Positions 1 to 9,556 of a stretch of DNA of 64,000 nt are shown here, piece by piece. Source of the stretch: Sphingomonadaceae bacterium PASS1 (lineage in GTDB: Bacteria; Pseudomonadota; Alphaproteobacteria; Sphingomonadales; Sphingomonadaceae); NCBI GenBank assembly GCA_002255985.1, contig NKIR01000001.1:676914-740913 (forward strand). Reading direction: 5' to 3'. The position numbers and the translations under genes were made by a program. The notes under the pieces are model-generated. The model saw nothing but the letters and a program-made list of their open reading frames with translations, made no database searches and was not told the DNA's origin. Within the stretch, counting starts at the first letter, position 1. Each line of letters opens with the position of its first letter.

Positions 1-3000
1 TCGCCGCCCCTTGCGCCCAGCTTAAGCCAAGCGCGTCACCTAAAGCAGTGAACGCACGCGTAAGCGCAGTCACATCACCCTTTTGGGTCGACGACAACGC
101 CGCGAGGCCAATAGCACCATCCAACTGCGCCAATTCAACCAGCCGATAGGCAATTTTGCGTGGCGCGCCATTTTCCGTAAGCCGTTCGCCAAAACGTTCA
201 GTCTGGAGTCGGACGTCGTTGGGTAACAACCCGTCAAGCGCGGCGGACAATTTCTGCACAACGGGGGCATATACGGCAGTGGCGTCACTTACGGCGCGTC
301 CTTCATGCGCGTTCCGGATGAGGTCCGCCATCTGCGCACGAATTTCAACGGCTGCTTGATTGAATAGCATCAACCGGGTTGCTTCCGGCATGGGTGTGGT
401 GTCGATGGCCTGCCACAGCGAGGGCAGATCATAAATGCGCTCCGCAATGGCGAACGCCGCAGCAACATCACCAAGGCCGCAGCCTTCTTCCTCAGCAAGT
501 TCAAACGGGTGAAGCATGCCAAGCCGGTTGATCATGCGGTTTGCCAATTTTGTCGCGATGATTTCCTTGCGCAAACGGTGCGACAAGATCGCGCTTTTAT
601 GCGCCTTAACCATCGCGTCTGGAAACGCAGCCAGCAGTTCGCTTTCCATCGACGCGTCTTGTGCCAAAGGCGCGGCCTCAACACCGTCTTGCGCGGCCAG
701 CTTTGCCGTCGAAAGCAGCACCGCCAATTCGGGCCGAGTTAGCCCGCGTTCTTCACTTGCGCGTCGGAACAGTTCTTCGTTCGGCGCAAGCCCCTCAACC
801 GCACGGTCGAGCTTGCCAGAACCTTCGAAGATTTCAATAAGCCGGACATAGGCAGGCAAATCACCAGCACCGCCAGTTTCCGCAATGGAAAGCGCTAGCG
901 TTTGAAGGCGATTGTCCTCAAGCACCAAATGCGCAACGGCCTCGGTCATATCCGCAAGCAGCACGTTGCGCGCAGGCTCTTTCAACTTGCCGGCACGCAT
1001 TTGCGCATTCAGCGCGATTTTGATGTTCACCTCATTATCCGAACAGTCCACGCCGGCGCTGTTGTCGATGAAGTCGGTATTGATCCGGCCACCGCGCAAT
1101 GCGTACTCAATACGTCCAGCCTGCGTGACGCCAAGGTTGGCACCTTCGCCGATGACCTTTGCTTGAACGTCCGCGCCATTGACGCGGATCGCGTCATTAC
1201 CCGGATCGCCAACATCAAGATGGCCTTCGCTTCGGTCCTTAATATAAGTTCCAATCCCGCCAAACCACATCAGTTGCACAGGCGCCTTCAATATCGCGAT
1301 CATCAATGCAGAAGGTTCAATCTCTTTTATATTAATGCCCAATAATGCTCTGATTTCAGGCGAAATTTTGATGGATTTTTCGGTACGTGCAAATACGCCA
1401 CCGCCCTTTGAAATCAGCTTGCTGTCATAATCGAGCCAGCTCGAACGCGGCAGATTGAACAAGCGCTGGCGTTCTTTCCAGCTGACCGCTGGGTCGGGAT
1501 CGGGATCAAAAAAGATGTGGCGGTGGTCGAATGCGGCGACAAGCTTCAGTGTTTTCGAAAGCAGCATTCCGTTGCCAAAAACGTCACCGGACATGTCACC
1601 GACGCCAGCAACCGTGACAGGTTCTTTTTGAACGTCGATACCCATTTCGGCAAAATGGCGCTGGACCGACAGCCAACCACCCTTGGCGGTGATACCGATC
1701 GCCTTATGGTCATATCCAACCGAACCGCCACTGGCGAAGGCATCGCCTAACCAGAAATTGCGCTCAAGCGCGATGGCGTTTGCGGTGTCGGAAAATGTCG
1801 CCGTTCCCTTGTCGGCGGCAACAACGAAATAAGGATCATCCCCGTCATGAATGACGACATTGTCGGGATGCACGATACGGTCGTTGACGATGTTGTCGGT
1901 AATCGACAGCAAGGTGCGGATGAATATCTTGTAGGCTTCCGTGCCTTCGGCAAACCATGCATCGCGGTCGACGCGCATGTCGGGCAACCGCTTGGGATAA
2001 AAGCCACCCTTGGCACCTGTCGGCACGATTACGGCGTTTTTAACGCGCTGCGCCTTCATCAGGCCGAGAACTTCCGTGCGGAAATCGTCGCGCCGGTCTG
2101 ACCAGCGCAGACCGCCACGCGCCACGGGGCCGGCGCGCAAGTGAATGCCTTCAACACGCGGCGAATAGACGAACACTTCGCGCCAAGGCAGCGGCGCAGG
2201 CAGACCGGGGACTTTCGCGCAATCAAGCTTAAATGCCAGCGCTTCTGCGGCAGCCGCCGAAAAGGCGTTGGTGCGGACCGTCGCCAAAACGATCGCCAAG
2301 AACCGGCGCAATATGCGATCTTCGTCGATGGCCGATACTGCGGCCAAGTCAGCGTTGATCGACTTCACATATTTGGCGACCTCTTTGTCGCGGTCGCCCG
2401 AAAGGGTCGGGTTATGCCGCGCGTCGAACAGGGCAATGATCAAGCGCGTAACATTGGCGTTTTTTGCCAATGCCGAAACGACAGTCGACATGCCATAGGC
2501 CACACCTGTTTGCCGCAAATAGCGATACCACGCCCGCAGCCAGATAACCGATTGCGGATCAAGACCGCCCACCGTCACCAGCTGGTTAAAGACATCATTT
2601 TCAAAGCTGCCGTCCAAAACCTGGCTAAGCGCGCCTTCGATAATGTGCGGACGTTTCATCACCGTTGCGGCGTCTCCTCCACGCAGCGACAGACGGAAAT
2701 CGTGGATGTAATTGCCGTCGCCCAACACTGTTGGCGATTCTTCCAATACGTCAAAACCGAAATTCTCAAGCGCAGGGACAACATCGCTCAGCGGAAGCGC
2801 GCCGCCGCCGCTGTAGATTTTGAGGCGAAGATTATCGCTGTCGACGAACAGCCGAGCGATTTTACTATGGTTGCGTTCCATGGTGAGCAAGCCAACCATA
2901 TCGCGGGCGGCTTCTTCGGTAGAATAAGTGCTACGATAGCTGGGAGGGAAACCTGCGCCATAACGCACGAGCATAGCTGCAGCGCGCTTTTCGTCGGTCA

Positions 3001-4390
3001 GCGACGCGAGAGCCGCTTCGACCGCGGGCTCCCATCCGCCCACCATAAGCTCGATTTTGCCATCAAGCGCGGCCTCGTCGACCTTTTGATCGCGATCTGG
3101 CAGATCGAGTGTGTACCGCAGCAAGGCGATGCCGCCATCCTCCAAACCAATCGTCCAGCCGAGCAAGCTACCGCCGGTGACATCTATGAGCATATTCTGG
3201 ATCTGCTTGCGAATGCCTGTCGAGACATCGTCGCGCGGTAACCAGACGAAAATGTACAAATGTCGGCCAAGCGGCGACCGCAGCGCAATCAGCTTGGGAC
3301 GTGGGCGATCCGTGAGCGACATTGCGGTCAGCGTAACGCGCTCCAGATCATCCAATTTTAGCGCAACCAAAAGATCGTGCGGCAGCGCGGTCAGTGCATG
3401 CGCCATTGCCTTGCCCGCGTGCCCCGAAGGGTCAAAGCCAAACCGGTCCATAAGCGCCGCCAGATGCGTTCTCAGCACCGGTATTGCCTCCGGGGTAGTT
3501 GCGAGCGCTGCGCTCGTCCAAAGTCCCGCAGTGACCGCTAAGCCAGTAATGCGGCCGTCGGTTGCAACGGGAATGACGATCAGATCCAGTTGGACATTAC
3601 GGTGCACCGTCGAGACCCGGTTGGACTTGAGCACCAGCGGCGCGACGCCGCCGTCTTCAAACCATTTGATCGCAAGGCCAACGCTGTCCTCTGCAAGGAT
3701 CGGCGTATCCGTCACGCGCGATAGACCAAGGCGGTCGGACCGCTTGGCATCGCGGCTGATCCGTTCGTGCGCCAGAACCGTCATATTATTTTTCGAGAAC
3801 CAACGAAGGAGCGCAGCGCCCTCGCTTTCAGGCAGGCTGTCCGCGTCAGCGGACAAATCCGCGAGCATATCGCGCCAATCTGTCACCGCGCCGCGCACAT
3901 CGGCCAGAACGGCGGCAAGGTGGATTTCAAGCCGCCGGCGCCCCCGCGCATCGACCCGCTCTGTCTCAAGATAGATGAATGATTCCCGGGCTTGCCCGTC
4001 AATACGTTTCCGGCTGATGTCGGTGAGCGCCAGGGCATCATCGCGGACGACACTCAACACGGGGTGAATGATGCGTTTGACGGATATACCACTTGCGGCA
4101 ACGGCGGCGGACACCGAATCCACCAAAAACGGCATGTCGTCGTTGTTGAGCGCGATCCGCATCATCAAACGGCCGTGCGCATCGGTGAAGCTATCGAGCG
4201 CGATGGCGGCAGTGCAAGCTTTGCGATGGAGACTCGTTTCGATGGTGAACCGGGCGGCCTCATCCGTTGCCTTGGCATCAAAGCCTTCATTTTCGCCCGG
4301 CAGCGCCGTTTCAGCGAACGCCGAAACCATTGCCTTCAGCAGGCTTTTGTCCAGTTTTCCGGTAGTTTTAGCAATTTTGGCGGCCGCCAT
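1..4390 (-). CDS. gdhB: NAD-specific glutamate dehydrogenase, large (about 180 kDa) type, C-terminus beyond the window
   Basis: Oxidatively deaminates glutamate to 2-oxoglutarate with NAD, feeding amino-acid carbon into the TCA cycle in the cytoplasm. The minus-strand frame is open from an ATG at 4390 to the left edge, 1463 codons; the family is about 1,550-1,620 residues, so roughly the last hundred are missing. The start has a good ribosome site (AGGAG) about 8 bases upstream. The N-terminal half is the long regulatory region typical of this class. Catalytic-domain motifs appear from about residue 752 (GPVARGGLRWSDRRDDFR), followed by a PTGAKGGFYPKR segment with the substrate lysines near residue 790. 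The gene is divergent from a glutamate/dicarboxylate-type symporter, which fits a shared job in glutamate use. Long plus-strand frames across this region are antisense shadows. Confidence 0.93.
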   Translation of the reverse strand, partial: MAAAKIAKTTGKLDKSLLKAMVSAFAETALPGENEGFDAKATDEAARFTIETSLHRKACTAAIALDSFTDAHGRLMMRIALNNDDMPFLVDSVSAAVAASGISVKRIIHPVLSVVRDDALALTDISRKRIDGQARESFIYLETERVDARGRRRLEIHLAAVLADVRGAVTDWRDMLADLSADADSLPESEGAALLRWFSKNNMTVLAHERISRDAKRSDRLGLSRVTDTPILAEDSVGLAIKWFEDGGVAPLVLKSNRVSTVHRNVQLDLIVIPVATDGRITGLAVTAGLWTSAALATTPEAIPVLRTHLAALMDRFGFDPSGHAGKAMAHALTALPHDLLVALKLDDLERVTLTAMSLTDRPRPKLIALRSPLGRHLYIFVWLPRDDVSTGIRKQIQNMLIDVTGGSLLGWTIGLEDGGIALLRYTLDLPDRDQKVDEAALDGKIELMVGGWEPAVEAALASLTDEKRAAAMLVRYGAGFPPSYRSTYSTEEAARDMVGLLTMERNHSKIARLFVDSDNLRLKIYSGGGALPLSDVVPALENFGFDVLEESPTVLGDGNYIHDFRLSLRGGDAATVMKRPHIIEGALSQVLDGSFENDVFNQLVTVGGLDPQSVIWLRAWYRYLRQTGVAYGMSTVVSALAKNANVTRLIIALFDARHNPTLSGDRDKEVAKYVKSINADLAAVSAIDEDRILRRFLAIVLATVRTNAFSAAAAEALAFKLDCAKVPGLPAPLPWREVFVYSPRVEGIHLRAGPVARGGLRWSDRRDDFRTEVLGLMKAQRVKNAVIVPTGAKGGFYPKRLPDMRVDRDAWFAEGTEAYKIFIRTLLSITDNIVNDRIVHPDNVVIHDGDDPYFVVAADKGTATFSDTANAIALERNFWLGDAFASGGSVGYDHKAIGITAKGGWLSVQRHFAEMGIDVQKEPVTVAGVGDMSGDVFGNGMLLSKTLKLVAAFDHRHIFFDPDPDPAVSWKERQRLFNLPRSSWLDYDSKLISKGGGVFARTEKSIKISPEIRALLGINIKEIEPSALMIAILKAPVQLMWFGGIGTYIKDRSEGHLDVGDPGNDAIRVNGADVQAKVIGEGANLGVTQAGRIEYALRGGRINTDFIDNSAGVDCSDNEVNIKIALNAQMRAGKLKEPARNVLLADMTEAVAHLVLEDNRLQTLALSIAETGGAGDLPAYVRLIEIFEGSGKLDRAVEGLAPNEELFRRASEERGLTRPELAVLLSTAKLAAQDGVEAAPLAQDASMESELLAAFPDAMVKAHKSAILSHRLRKEIIATKLANRMINRLGMLHPFELAEEEGCGLGDVAAAFAIAERIYDLPSLWQAIDTTPMPEATRLMLFNQAAVEIRAQMADLIRNAHEGRAVSDATAVYAPVVQKLSAALDGLLPNDVRLQTERFGERLTENGAPRKIAYRLVELAQLDGAIGLAALSSTQKGDVTALTRAFTALGDALGLSWAQGAA

Positions 4391-4450
4391 GAAATCATCT
4401 CCTGAGCCCGCAAGCATTTGGTTAAGTGCCATGTTCAACGACAAAATACG

Positions 4451-4467
4451 TTGTAATTTTATTACAA
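4451..4467. promoter_or_regulatory. Perfect 17-bp palindrome, candidate operator at the gdh start region
   Basis: TTGTAAT-TTT-ATTACAA is a perfect 7-bp inverted repeat with a 3-bp spacer. It lies between the divergent glutamate dehydrogenase and symporter genes, and overlaps the transcription start expected from the candidate gdh promoter at 4470-4498. A further half-site TTGTAAC occurs at 4506-4512. The form is that of a dimeric repressor operator (GntR/TetR/Lrp size class). The regulator is not identifiable from the window. Confidence 0.45.
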
Positions 4468-4469
4468 GG

Positions 4470-4498
4470 CTTATGACGCCCTTCGAACGCTTAAACAA
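4470..4498 (-). promoter_or_regulatory. Candidate sigma-70 promoter for gdh
   Basis: On the minus strand TTGTTT (4498-4493) is followed after 17 bases by CATAAG (4475-4470). The match to the -35/-10 consensus is moderate. The predicted start near 4463 falls inside the palindrome at 4451-4467 and leaves a leader of about 70 bases. Confidence 0.35.
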
Positions 4499-4575
4499 GT
4501 CACGTTTGTAACTTGTTGCGACAGCCATTACTCCTGTGTAGCGTCGCCAAAAGTTGAAAATAGGGGAGGTTCTGC

Positions 4576-5919
4576 GTGGATAAACGGCTTACATTGTGGA
4601 TTTTGGTGGGAATGATCCTCGGCGTAGCCGTGGGTTACGCAGTCCATGTCAGTTTCGCGCAGGACAGCACGCAGTTCGAATATCTCGCAAAGACCTTCAA
4701 ACTGCTTTCGGATATTTTCCTTAATCTCATCAAGCTTTTGGTCGCGCCGTTGATCCTGTCGACCATCGTCGTCGGCATTGCCCATATGGGTGACAGCAGT
4801 GCGCTGGGCAGAATTGGTTTTCGCGCTATCTCGTGGTTCGTCATCGCCAGCTTCATCTCGATTGGCCTTGGACTGTTGATGGTAAACCTGCTCCAGCCAG
4901 GCATTGGCGCGCCGGTCGATACCATTGCAAATGCAGCATCCACGATTGGCGAGGTCAAGAAGCTCGACTTCTGGGATTTCATCCTGTCGATTTTCCCTAA
5001 AAATGCGTTCGAAGCGATGGCGACGAACAATATTTTGCAAATTTTGGTGTTCGCATTGTTCGCTGGCATAGCGTTGTCCGCTCTGGGCGAAAAAGGTGCG
5101 CCACTTGTTCGTGGTGCCGAAGCACTCTCCGAAATGATGCTGCAAATCACACATTATGTGATGCGTTATGCGCCTGTTGCGGTGTTTGGTGCACTGGCTG
5201 CCGTGGTTTCCAAGAGCGGTCTGGCGATTTTGCTGACCTATCTTGAGCTGGTGGGTGAGTTTTATCTGTCACTCGCATTGTTGTGGACAATACTGCTGTC
5301 GATTGGAGCGATCTTCTTAGGCCGACGCATTTGGACGCTCATTCGTTACATCCGCGAACCGATGCTCATCGCATTCTCGACCGCGTCTAGCGAAGCGGCA
5401 TTGCCGAAATTGTTTGAACAGCTTGATCGTTTCGGCGTCCCGCGCCGGATCTCGGGTTTCATGCTGCCATTGGGCTACAGCTTCAACCTTGATGGTTCGA
5501 TGATGTACATGAGCTTCGCGACCATCTTCATCGCGCAAGCTTATGGCATTGATTTGCCCATCGGAACGCAGATCCTGATCCTGCTGACGCTAATGATCTC
5601 GTCGAAGGGCGTAGCCGCCGTGCCCCGTGCATCGTTGGTGGTCATTACCGGCACGCTGGCGATGTTTGACTTGCCTGTTGAAGGTGTTGCACTGATCCTC
5701 GCGATTGACCAGTTCCTAGACATGGGCCGGACCGCAACCAACGTCGTTGGTAATGCCGTGGCAACGTCCGTAATCACTAAATGGGAAGGCATGCTTGAGG
5801 TCGAGGAGCCTGAGTTCGTCGAACCATTGCATGCGCCTGCGCACACTGCATCGCACGGTAAAGCCGGACTGGACCTTGCCAGCGAGATGGTAACTGACGA
5901 GCAAAAAACGAAGCTTTAA
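4576..5919 (+). CDS. Dicarboxylate/amino acid:cation symporter (DAACS family, GltP/DctA-like)
   Basis: Inner-membrane secondary transporter of 447 residues that co-imports acidic amino acids or C4-dicarboxylates with H+ or Na+. The start is GTG at 4576, chosen for the strong purine run (GGGGAGG) 6-8 bases upstream and the immediate N-terminal hydrophobic helix. Family signatures are present in order: GYSFNLDGSMMYMS near residue 300, SSKGVAAVPRAS near 341 (the serine-rich re-entrant loop) and DMGRTATNVVGN near 382 (substrate-binding TM8). The gene is divergent from glutamate dehydrogenase, so glutamate or aspartate is the likely substrate, though the sequence alone does not separate these from succinate or fumarate. 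The stop overlaps the stop of the convergent methyltransferase gene. Confidence 0.88.
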   Translation: MDKRLTLWILVGMILGVAVGYAVHVSFAQDSTQFEYLAKTFKLLSDIFLNLIKLLVAPLILSTIVVGIAHMGDSSALGRIGFRAISWFVIASFISIGLGLLMVNLLQPGIGAPVDTIANAASTIGEVKKLDFWDFILSIFPKNAFEAMATNNILQILVFALFAGIALSALGEKGAPLVRGAEALSEMMLQITHYVMRYAPVAVFGALAAVVSKSGLAILLTYLELVGEFYLSLALLWTILLSIGAIFLGRRIWTLIRYIREPMLIAFSTASSEAALPKLFEQLDRFGVPRRISGFMLPLGYSFNLDGSMMYMSFATIFIAQAYGIDLPIGTQILILLTLMISSKGVAAVPRASLVVITGTLAMFDLPVEGVALILAIDQFLDMGRTATNVVGNAVATSVITKWEGMLEVEEPEFVEPLHAPAHTASHGKAGLDLASEMVTDEQKTKL

Positions 5920-6653
5920 GCGGGGTGCTTGTATCCCAGCAAGGTGCCTTTGGCGCCATGGCTGTCGAGCTTGAAGTCCATATTGTGATGCTCTTTGCGC
6001 CAACGGCGGGCGACCACACGCTCGCCGGGACGCGCGGCATCATCGAGCAGCACACGGCCACCGGGACGCAAATTCGGGAACAGGCTTGCCGCCGCGCCAC
6101 GTACATGCGGATGAAGGGCCCATGGTGGCCCGTCGACGATCAACAGATCGATTTCAGTCGGCACATCGCTCAGTTGATACCAATGGCCAGGCCAGCCAGC
6201 CGGCGGCGGCCCTAATGGCGCATGGCGGATTTCGACATCCATATTGTTTTCACGGATCCAATCTTGCGTCGTCGACGCAAAATCCCCGTGCTGGTCAAAG
6301 CTGACGATTTTTCCGCCACCAAATAGCTGCAGTGCCCGCGCCGCGACAAAAGTCGATGCCCCGCAACCCAACTCAACGACTTGTTGCGGTCGCATTTCTT
6401 CTATCGCAGAAACGATGTGCCACAAAAAATGCGTATCGGCTTTCCAGCTACCAAGATTGGGCAACGCATCCATCGGCAAATCGAGATAAGCGAGCAGCTT
6501 CGCCTTATCCTTTTTACGGCCACCATCAAGGCTGCGCAGCAACCATGGCCATTGGATAGCTCCGTAAGCCATCACCATGAACCGGTCGCTCAACGACAGT
6601 GTGAGATCAGAATCGTCGAGTGGCAAGTAAGCCGTGGTTTCACGCGTGGTCAT
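5916..6653 (-). CDS. Class I SAM-dependent methyltransferase, substrate unknown
   Basis: Predicted 245-residue soluble protein. The start at 6653 is preferred to an upstream ATG at 6689 because it carries a strong ribosome site (GGAGGG, 5 bases away). Residues 92-100 (VVELGCGAS) are SAM-binding motif I, an acidic residue at the end of the second strand follows (SFDQH near 118-122), and IVDGPPW at 172-178 resembles the Methyltransf_24 class. The N-terminal 75 residues have no signature that I recognise. The MFS gene starts divergently 174 bases upstream, and the stop codon overlaps that of the symporter gene. Substrate cannot be inferred. Confidence 0.72.
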   Translation of the reverse strand: MTTRETTAYLPLDDSDLTLSLSDRFMVMAYGAIQWPWLLRSLDGGRKKDKAKLLAYLDLPMDALPNLGSWKADTHFLWHIVSAIEEMRPQQVVELGCGASTFVAARALQLFGGGKIVSFDQHGDFASTTQDWIRENNMDVEIRHAPLGPPPAGWPGHWYQLSDVPTEIDLLIVDGPPWALHPHVRGAAASLFPNLRPGGRVLLDDAARPGERVVARRWRKEHHNMDFKLDSHGAKGTLLGYKHPA

Positions 6654-6827
6654 ATGGCCCTCCAATGACGCTGTGCCGCCAACAGTCAATAACGCATTTT
6701 TCAGACTGGCCGATTTTCCGTACCCTGTGCGATGTCAGAACCATCAATTGTCGAAATCATTATGTCGCTGATGCTTTACAATCCCGAAAATACTTGAATA
6801 ACTGCGCATTGGAGAAGGAGAGACTGA

Positions 6828-8132
6828 ATGAGTGATCGAGCGGCCGTGCGCAGCGGTGGATTGGCTATAACCAATCCCAAGATAATGCTGTTCGCGCTCC
6901 TGATCGTGTACATTCTGAACTTTCTGGATCGCCAGATTGTGAACATTCTGGCCGAACCTATCAAGGGCGAGCTTGGGCTGAGTGATACACAACTCGGTTT
7001 GCTCGCTGGCCCTGCTTTCGCCGTGTTTTATGCCGTGCTCGGCATACCGATCGCCCGCTATGCGGATAACGCAAAGACCAACCGAGTTTGGCTGATTTCA
7101 ATCTGTCTTGCGATTTGGTCCGCTATGACAGCGATTTGCGGTTTTGCCCAAAGCTTCGCGCAGCTTGCTCTTGCCCGGATCGGCGTGGGGGTCGGAGAAG
7201 CCGGATGCACCCCCGCTGCGCACTCGCTCATCGCCGACAGCGTGCCACCCGAAAAACGGTCGTCGGCTATCGCCTTTTTTGGGTTGGGTATCCCGATTGG
7301 TGGACTTTTGGGGCTCATCATTGGCGGGGTCGTCAACGACCAATATGGCTGGCGCATTGCGCTTATGCTAGTTGGTGCACCGGGATTATTGCTGGCGTTT
7401 GTACTGCCATTCCTCATCCGCGACCCACGGCGCTGCGCAGATAGCGCCCATTTCAACACCGCAGAATCGCCGGTGAAGGCAAAACTGTCGATTAAAGATG
7501 CTGTGCGTGAAGTCTTTGCGTCCAAGGCCTATCTGTATGTCTTTATCGCCGCATCGTTCACCGCCTTCCTCAGCTACGGAAAAGGCCTGTGGACGATCAG
7601 CTTCTTCATCCGGTCGCACGGGCTATCAACGACCGAGGCAGGGCTCGCTATGGCGGTCGCCCTCGGTATTTCCGGCATTATCGGCACATGGCTTGGCGGG
7701 AAAATGGCTGATGTTTTTGGCAAGAGTGACAAGCGGCATATCTTAACCCTGCCCGCCATCGGCATGGCGATTGCCGCACCAATTTTGTTTGCCGGATATT
7801 GGGCCGAAGATTGGCGGGTTGCCGTCGCCCTGCTCATTCTGCCGACCATATTGAATTCAGCTTATTACGGCCCTGCTTATGGATGCGTCCAAGGCCTTGT
7901 CCGGCCAGAGGCGCGCGCCATTGCGGCATCGCTTGTGGTCTTTGGACAAAATCTCATCGGGCTTGGAATGGGCCCATTGTTGTTCGGCGTGCTGTCCGAT
8001 TGGCTGCAACCCATGGCCGGCGACGAAAGCGTCCGCTGGGTGCTTTATGGCGCAGCCTGGCTTGGACTGATCCCCGCCTTCTTCTTCTGGCGCGCTAGCT
8101 TGCGGCTGAACGCAGAACTGAAAAGCGGTTAA
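6828..8132 (+). CDS. Major facilitator superfamily transporter (spinster-like)
   Basis: A 434-residue polytopic inner-membrane protein with about 12 hydrophobic segments. The first segment ([18 protein letters not shown]) and following loop ([21 protein letters not shown]) match the spinster-type MFS proteins common in sphingomonads. [17 protein letters not shown] is the MFS motif A region between TM2 and TM3, and [20 protein letters not shown] is the TM4-5 signature. The start has a purine-rich site (GGAGAAGGAGAG) just upstream. Substrate is unknown; relatives move lipids, sugars or aromatic acids. It ends with a 4-base stop overlap with convergent purA. Confidence 0.82.
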   Translation: MSDRAAVRSGGLAITNPKIMLFALLIVYILNFLDRQIVNILAEPIKGELGLSDTQLGLLAGPAFAVFYAVLGIPIARYADNAKTNRVWLISICLAIWSAMTAICGFAQSFAQLALARIGVGVGEAGCTPAAHSLIADSVPPEKRSSAIAFFGLGIPIGGLLGLIIGGVVNDQYGWRIALMLVGAPGLLLAFVLPFLIRDPRRCADSAHFNTAESPVKAKLSIKDAVREVFASKAYLYVFIAASFTAFLSYGKGLWTISFFIRSHGLSTTEAGLAMAVALGISGIIGTWLGGKMADVFGKSDKRHILTLPAIGMAIAAPILFAGYWAEDWRVAVALLILPTILNSAYYGPAYGCVQGLVRPEARAIAASLVVFGQNLIGLGMGPLLFGVLSDWLQPMAGDESVRWVLYGAAWLGLIPAFFFWRASLRLNAELKSG

Positions 8133-9418
8133 TCCGCAAACGGGTCGCGCACCAAAATCGTGTCTTCGCGCTGCGGAGATGTCGATACCAAGGCAACAGG
8201 CGTTTCGATCAGTTCCTGAACGCGGGTGATATATTTAATCGCCTGTGCAGGAAGGTCGGCCCAGCTGCGCGCGCCGGCGGTCGTTTCCTGCCAACCGGGC
8301 ATTTCTTCGTAAATCGGCTCGACTGCGGCCTGCTCGGCGGCATGCGCGGGCAGATAATCATATACCTTACCGTTCAGGCGGTAACCCGTGCAGATTTTAA
8401 TCGTGTCGAAACCGTCCAAGACATCAAGCTTCGTCAGCGCAATTCCCGTGACACCGGACACCGCACAGCTTTGGCGCACGATTACCGCATCGAACCAACC
8501 GCAACGGCGTTTTCTGCCCGTGACGGTTCCAAATTCATGACCGCGTTCGCCCAGCCGCTGGCCCGTTTCATCTTCCAACTCGGTGGGGAAAGGCCCCGAA
8601 CCAACCCGCGTGGTGTATGCCTTCACAATACCAAGGACAAAACCGGCCGCACTTGGTCCAAGACCAGATCCAGCTGCGGCAGTGCCCGAAACCGTGTTCG
8701 ACGATGTCACAAATGGATAGGTGCCATGGTCGACATCAAGCAAAACGCCCTGCGCGCCTTCAAACAATATCCGCGCGCCTGCCTTGCGCACTTTGTTTAA
8801 CCGCTTCCACACAGGCTGCGCATATTCGAGAACGAATGGTGCAATTTCCTTAAGGTCAGCAATCAGGCGGGCACGGTCTACGGGCGGTTCGCCAAAGCCG
8901 GCACGCAGCGCATCATGGTGCGCGCACAAACGATCCAATTGCGCATCAAGCGCATCCAAATGCGCAAGGTCACAAACGCGAATGGCGCGGCGGCCGACCT
9001 TATCTTCATAAGCCGGGCCAATACCGCGGCCCGTTGTGCCGATCTTGCCCGAACCGGCGGCGGCTTCACGCAAGCCATCCAAATCACGATGGATGGGCAA
9101 TATCAGCGCGCAATTGTCGGCAAGCGCGAAGTTCTCCGTCGTAATCGAAACGCCCTGACCACGCAGCTTCGTCATTTCGTCGCGCAACGCCCATGGGTCC
9201 AGAACCACGCCGTTTCCGATGATCGACAGCGTGCCGGTCACGATACCCGACGGCAGCAGCGACAATTTATATATATTTTCGCCGACCACCAAAGTGTGGC
9301 CCGCATTATGCCCGCCCTGAAACCGGACCACTGCGTCGGCGCGTTCCGCCAACCAGTCGACAATCTTACCTTTTCCCTCGTCGCCCCACTGAGCGCCAAT
9401 TACGGTTACATTTGCCAT
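8129..9418 (-). CDS. purA: Adenylosuccinate synthetase
   Basis: Cytoplasmic enzyme that joins IMP and aspartate using GTP, the first committed step to AMP. Full length at 429 residues. The N-terminus carries the GTP-binding loop [11 protein letters not shown] (residues 11-21) with catalytic Asp13, and GGHNAGHT at 35-42 with catalytic His41. [17 protein letters not shown] and the [11 protein letters not shown] segment are also family signatures. AGGGA precedes the ATG by about 8 bases. It is the last gene of the minus-strand run serC-serA-hisZ-purA. Two hairpins lie in the 138-base gap behind hisZ. Confidence 0.97.
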   Translation of the reverse strand: MANVTVIGAQWGDEGKGKIVDWLAERADAVVRFQGGHNAGHTLVVGENIYKLSLLPSGIVTGTLSIIGNGVVLDPWALRDEMTKLRGQGVSITTENFALADNCALILPIHRDLDGLREAAAGSGKIGTTGRGIGPAYEDKVGRRAIRVCDLAHLDALDAQLDRLCAHHDALRAGFGEPPVDRARLIADLKEIAPFVLEYAQPVWKRLNKVRKAGARILFEGAQGVLLDVDHGTYPFVTSSNTVSGTAAAGSGLGPSAAGFVLGIVKAYTTRVGSGPFPTELEDETGQRLGERGHEFGTVTGRKRRCGWFDAVIVRQSCAVSGVTGIALTKLDVLDGFDTIKICTGYRLNGKVYDYLPAHAAEQAAVEPIYEEMPGWQETTAGARSWADLPAQAIKYITRVQELIETPVALVSTSPQREDTILVRDPFAD

Positions 9419-9437
9419 CAGATATTCCCTGTCAAAG

Positions 9438-9483
9438 CCAGATAGCTCTGGGGCCTTTTTCTGCGCAGGAGCTTTTTCCTGCG
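9438..9483 (-). other. Two short hairpins between hisZ and purA
   Basis: On the minus strand CGCAGGA-AAAAGC-TCCTGCG (9483-9464) is a perfect 7-bp stem, and CCAGA-GCTA-TCTGG (9451-9438) is a perfect 5-bp stem just before the purA ribosome site. Neither has a T-run, so these are not plain terminators. They could stabilise or process the mRNA, or modulate purA translation. Confidence 0.35.
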
Positions 9484-9556
9484 AAGGGATTCGCCATGTG
9501 CTCCGTTATGATTATGATGGCGCTGCGTCCACCCTAAAGCAACGTGATGGACGATT

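Noticed and set aside
2141-3241. 366-residue open frame on the plus strand inside the glutamate dehydrogenase gene
   Set aside because: Lies antisense to a well-supported gene, shows no known domain, and has no ribosome site; long antisense frames are expected in this codon usage.
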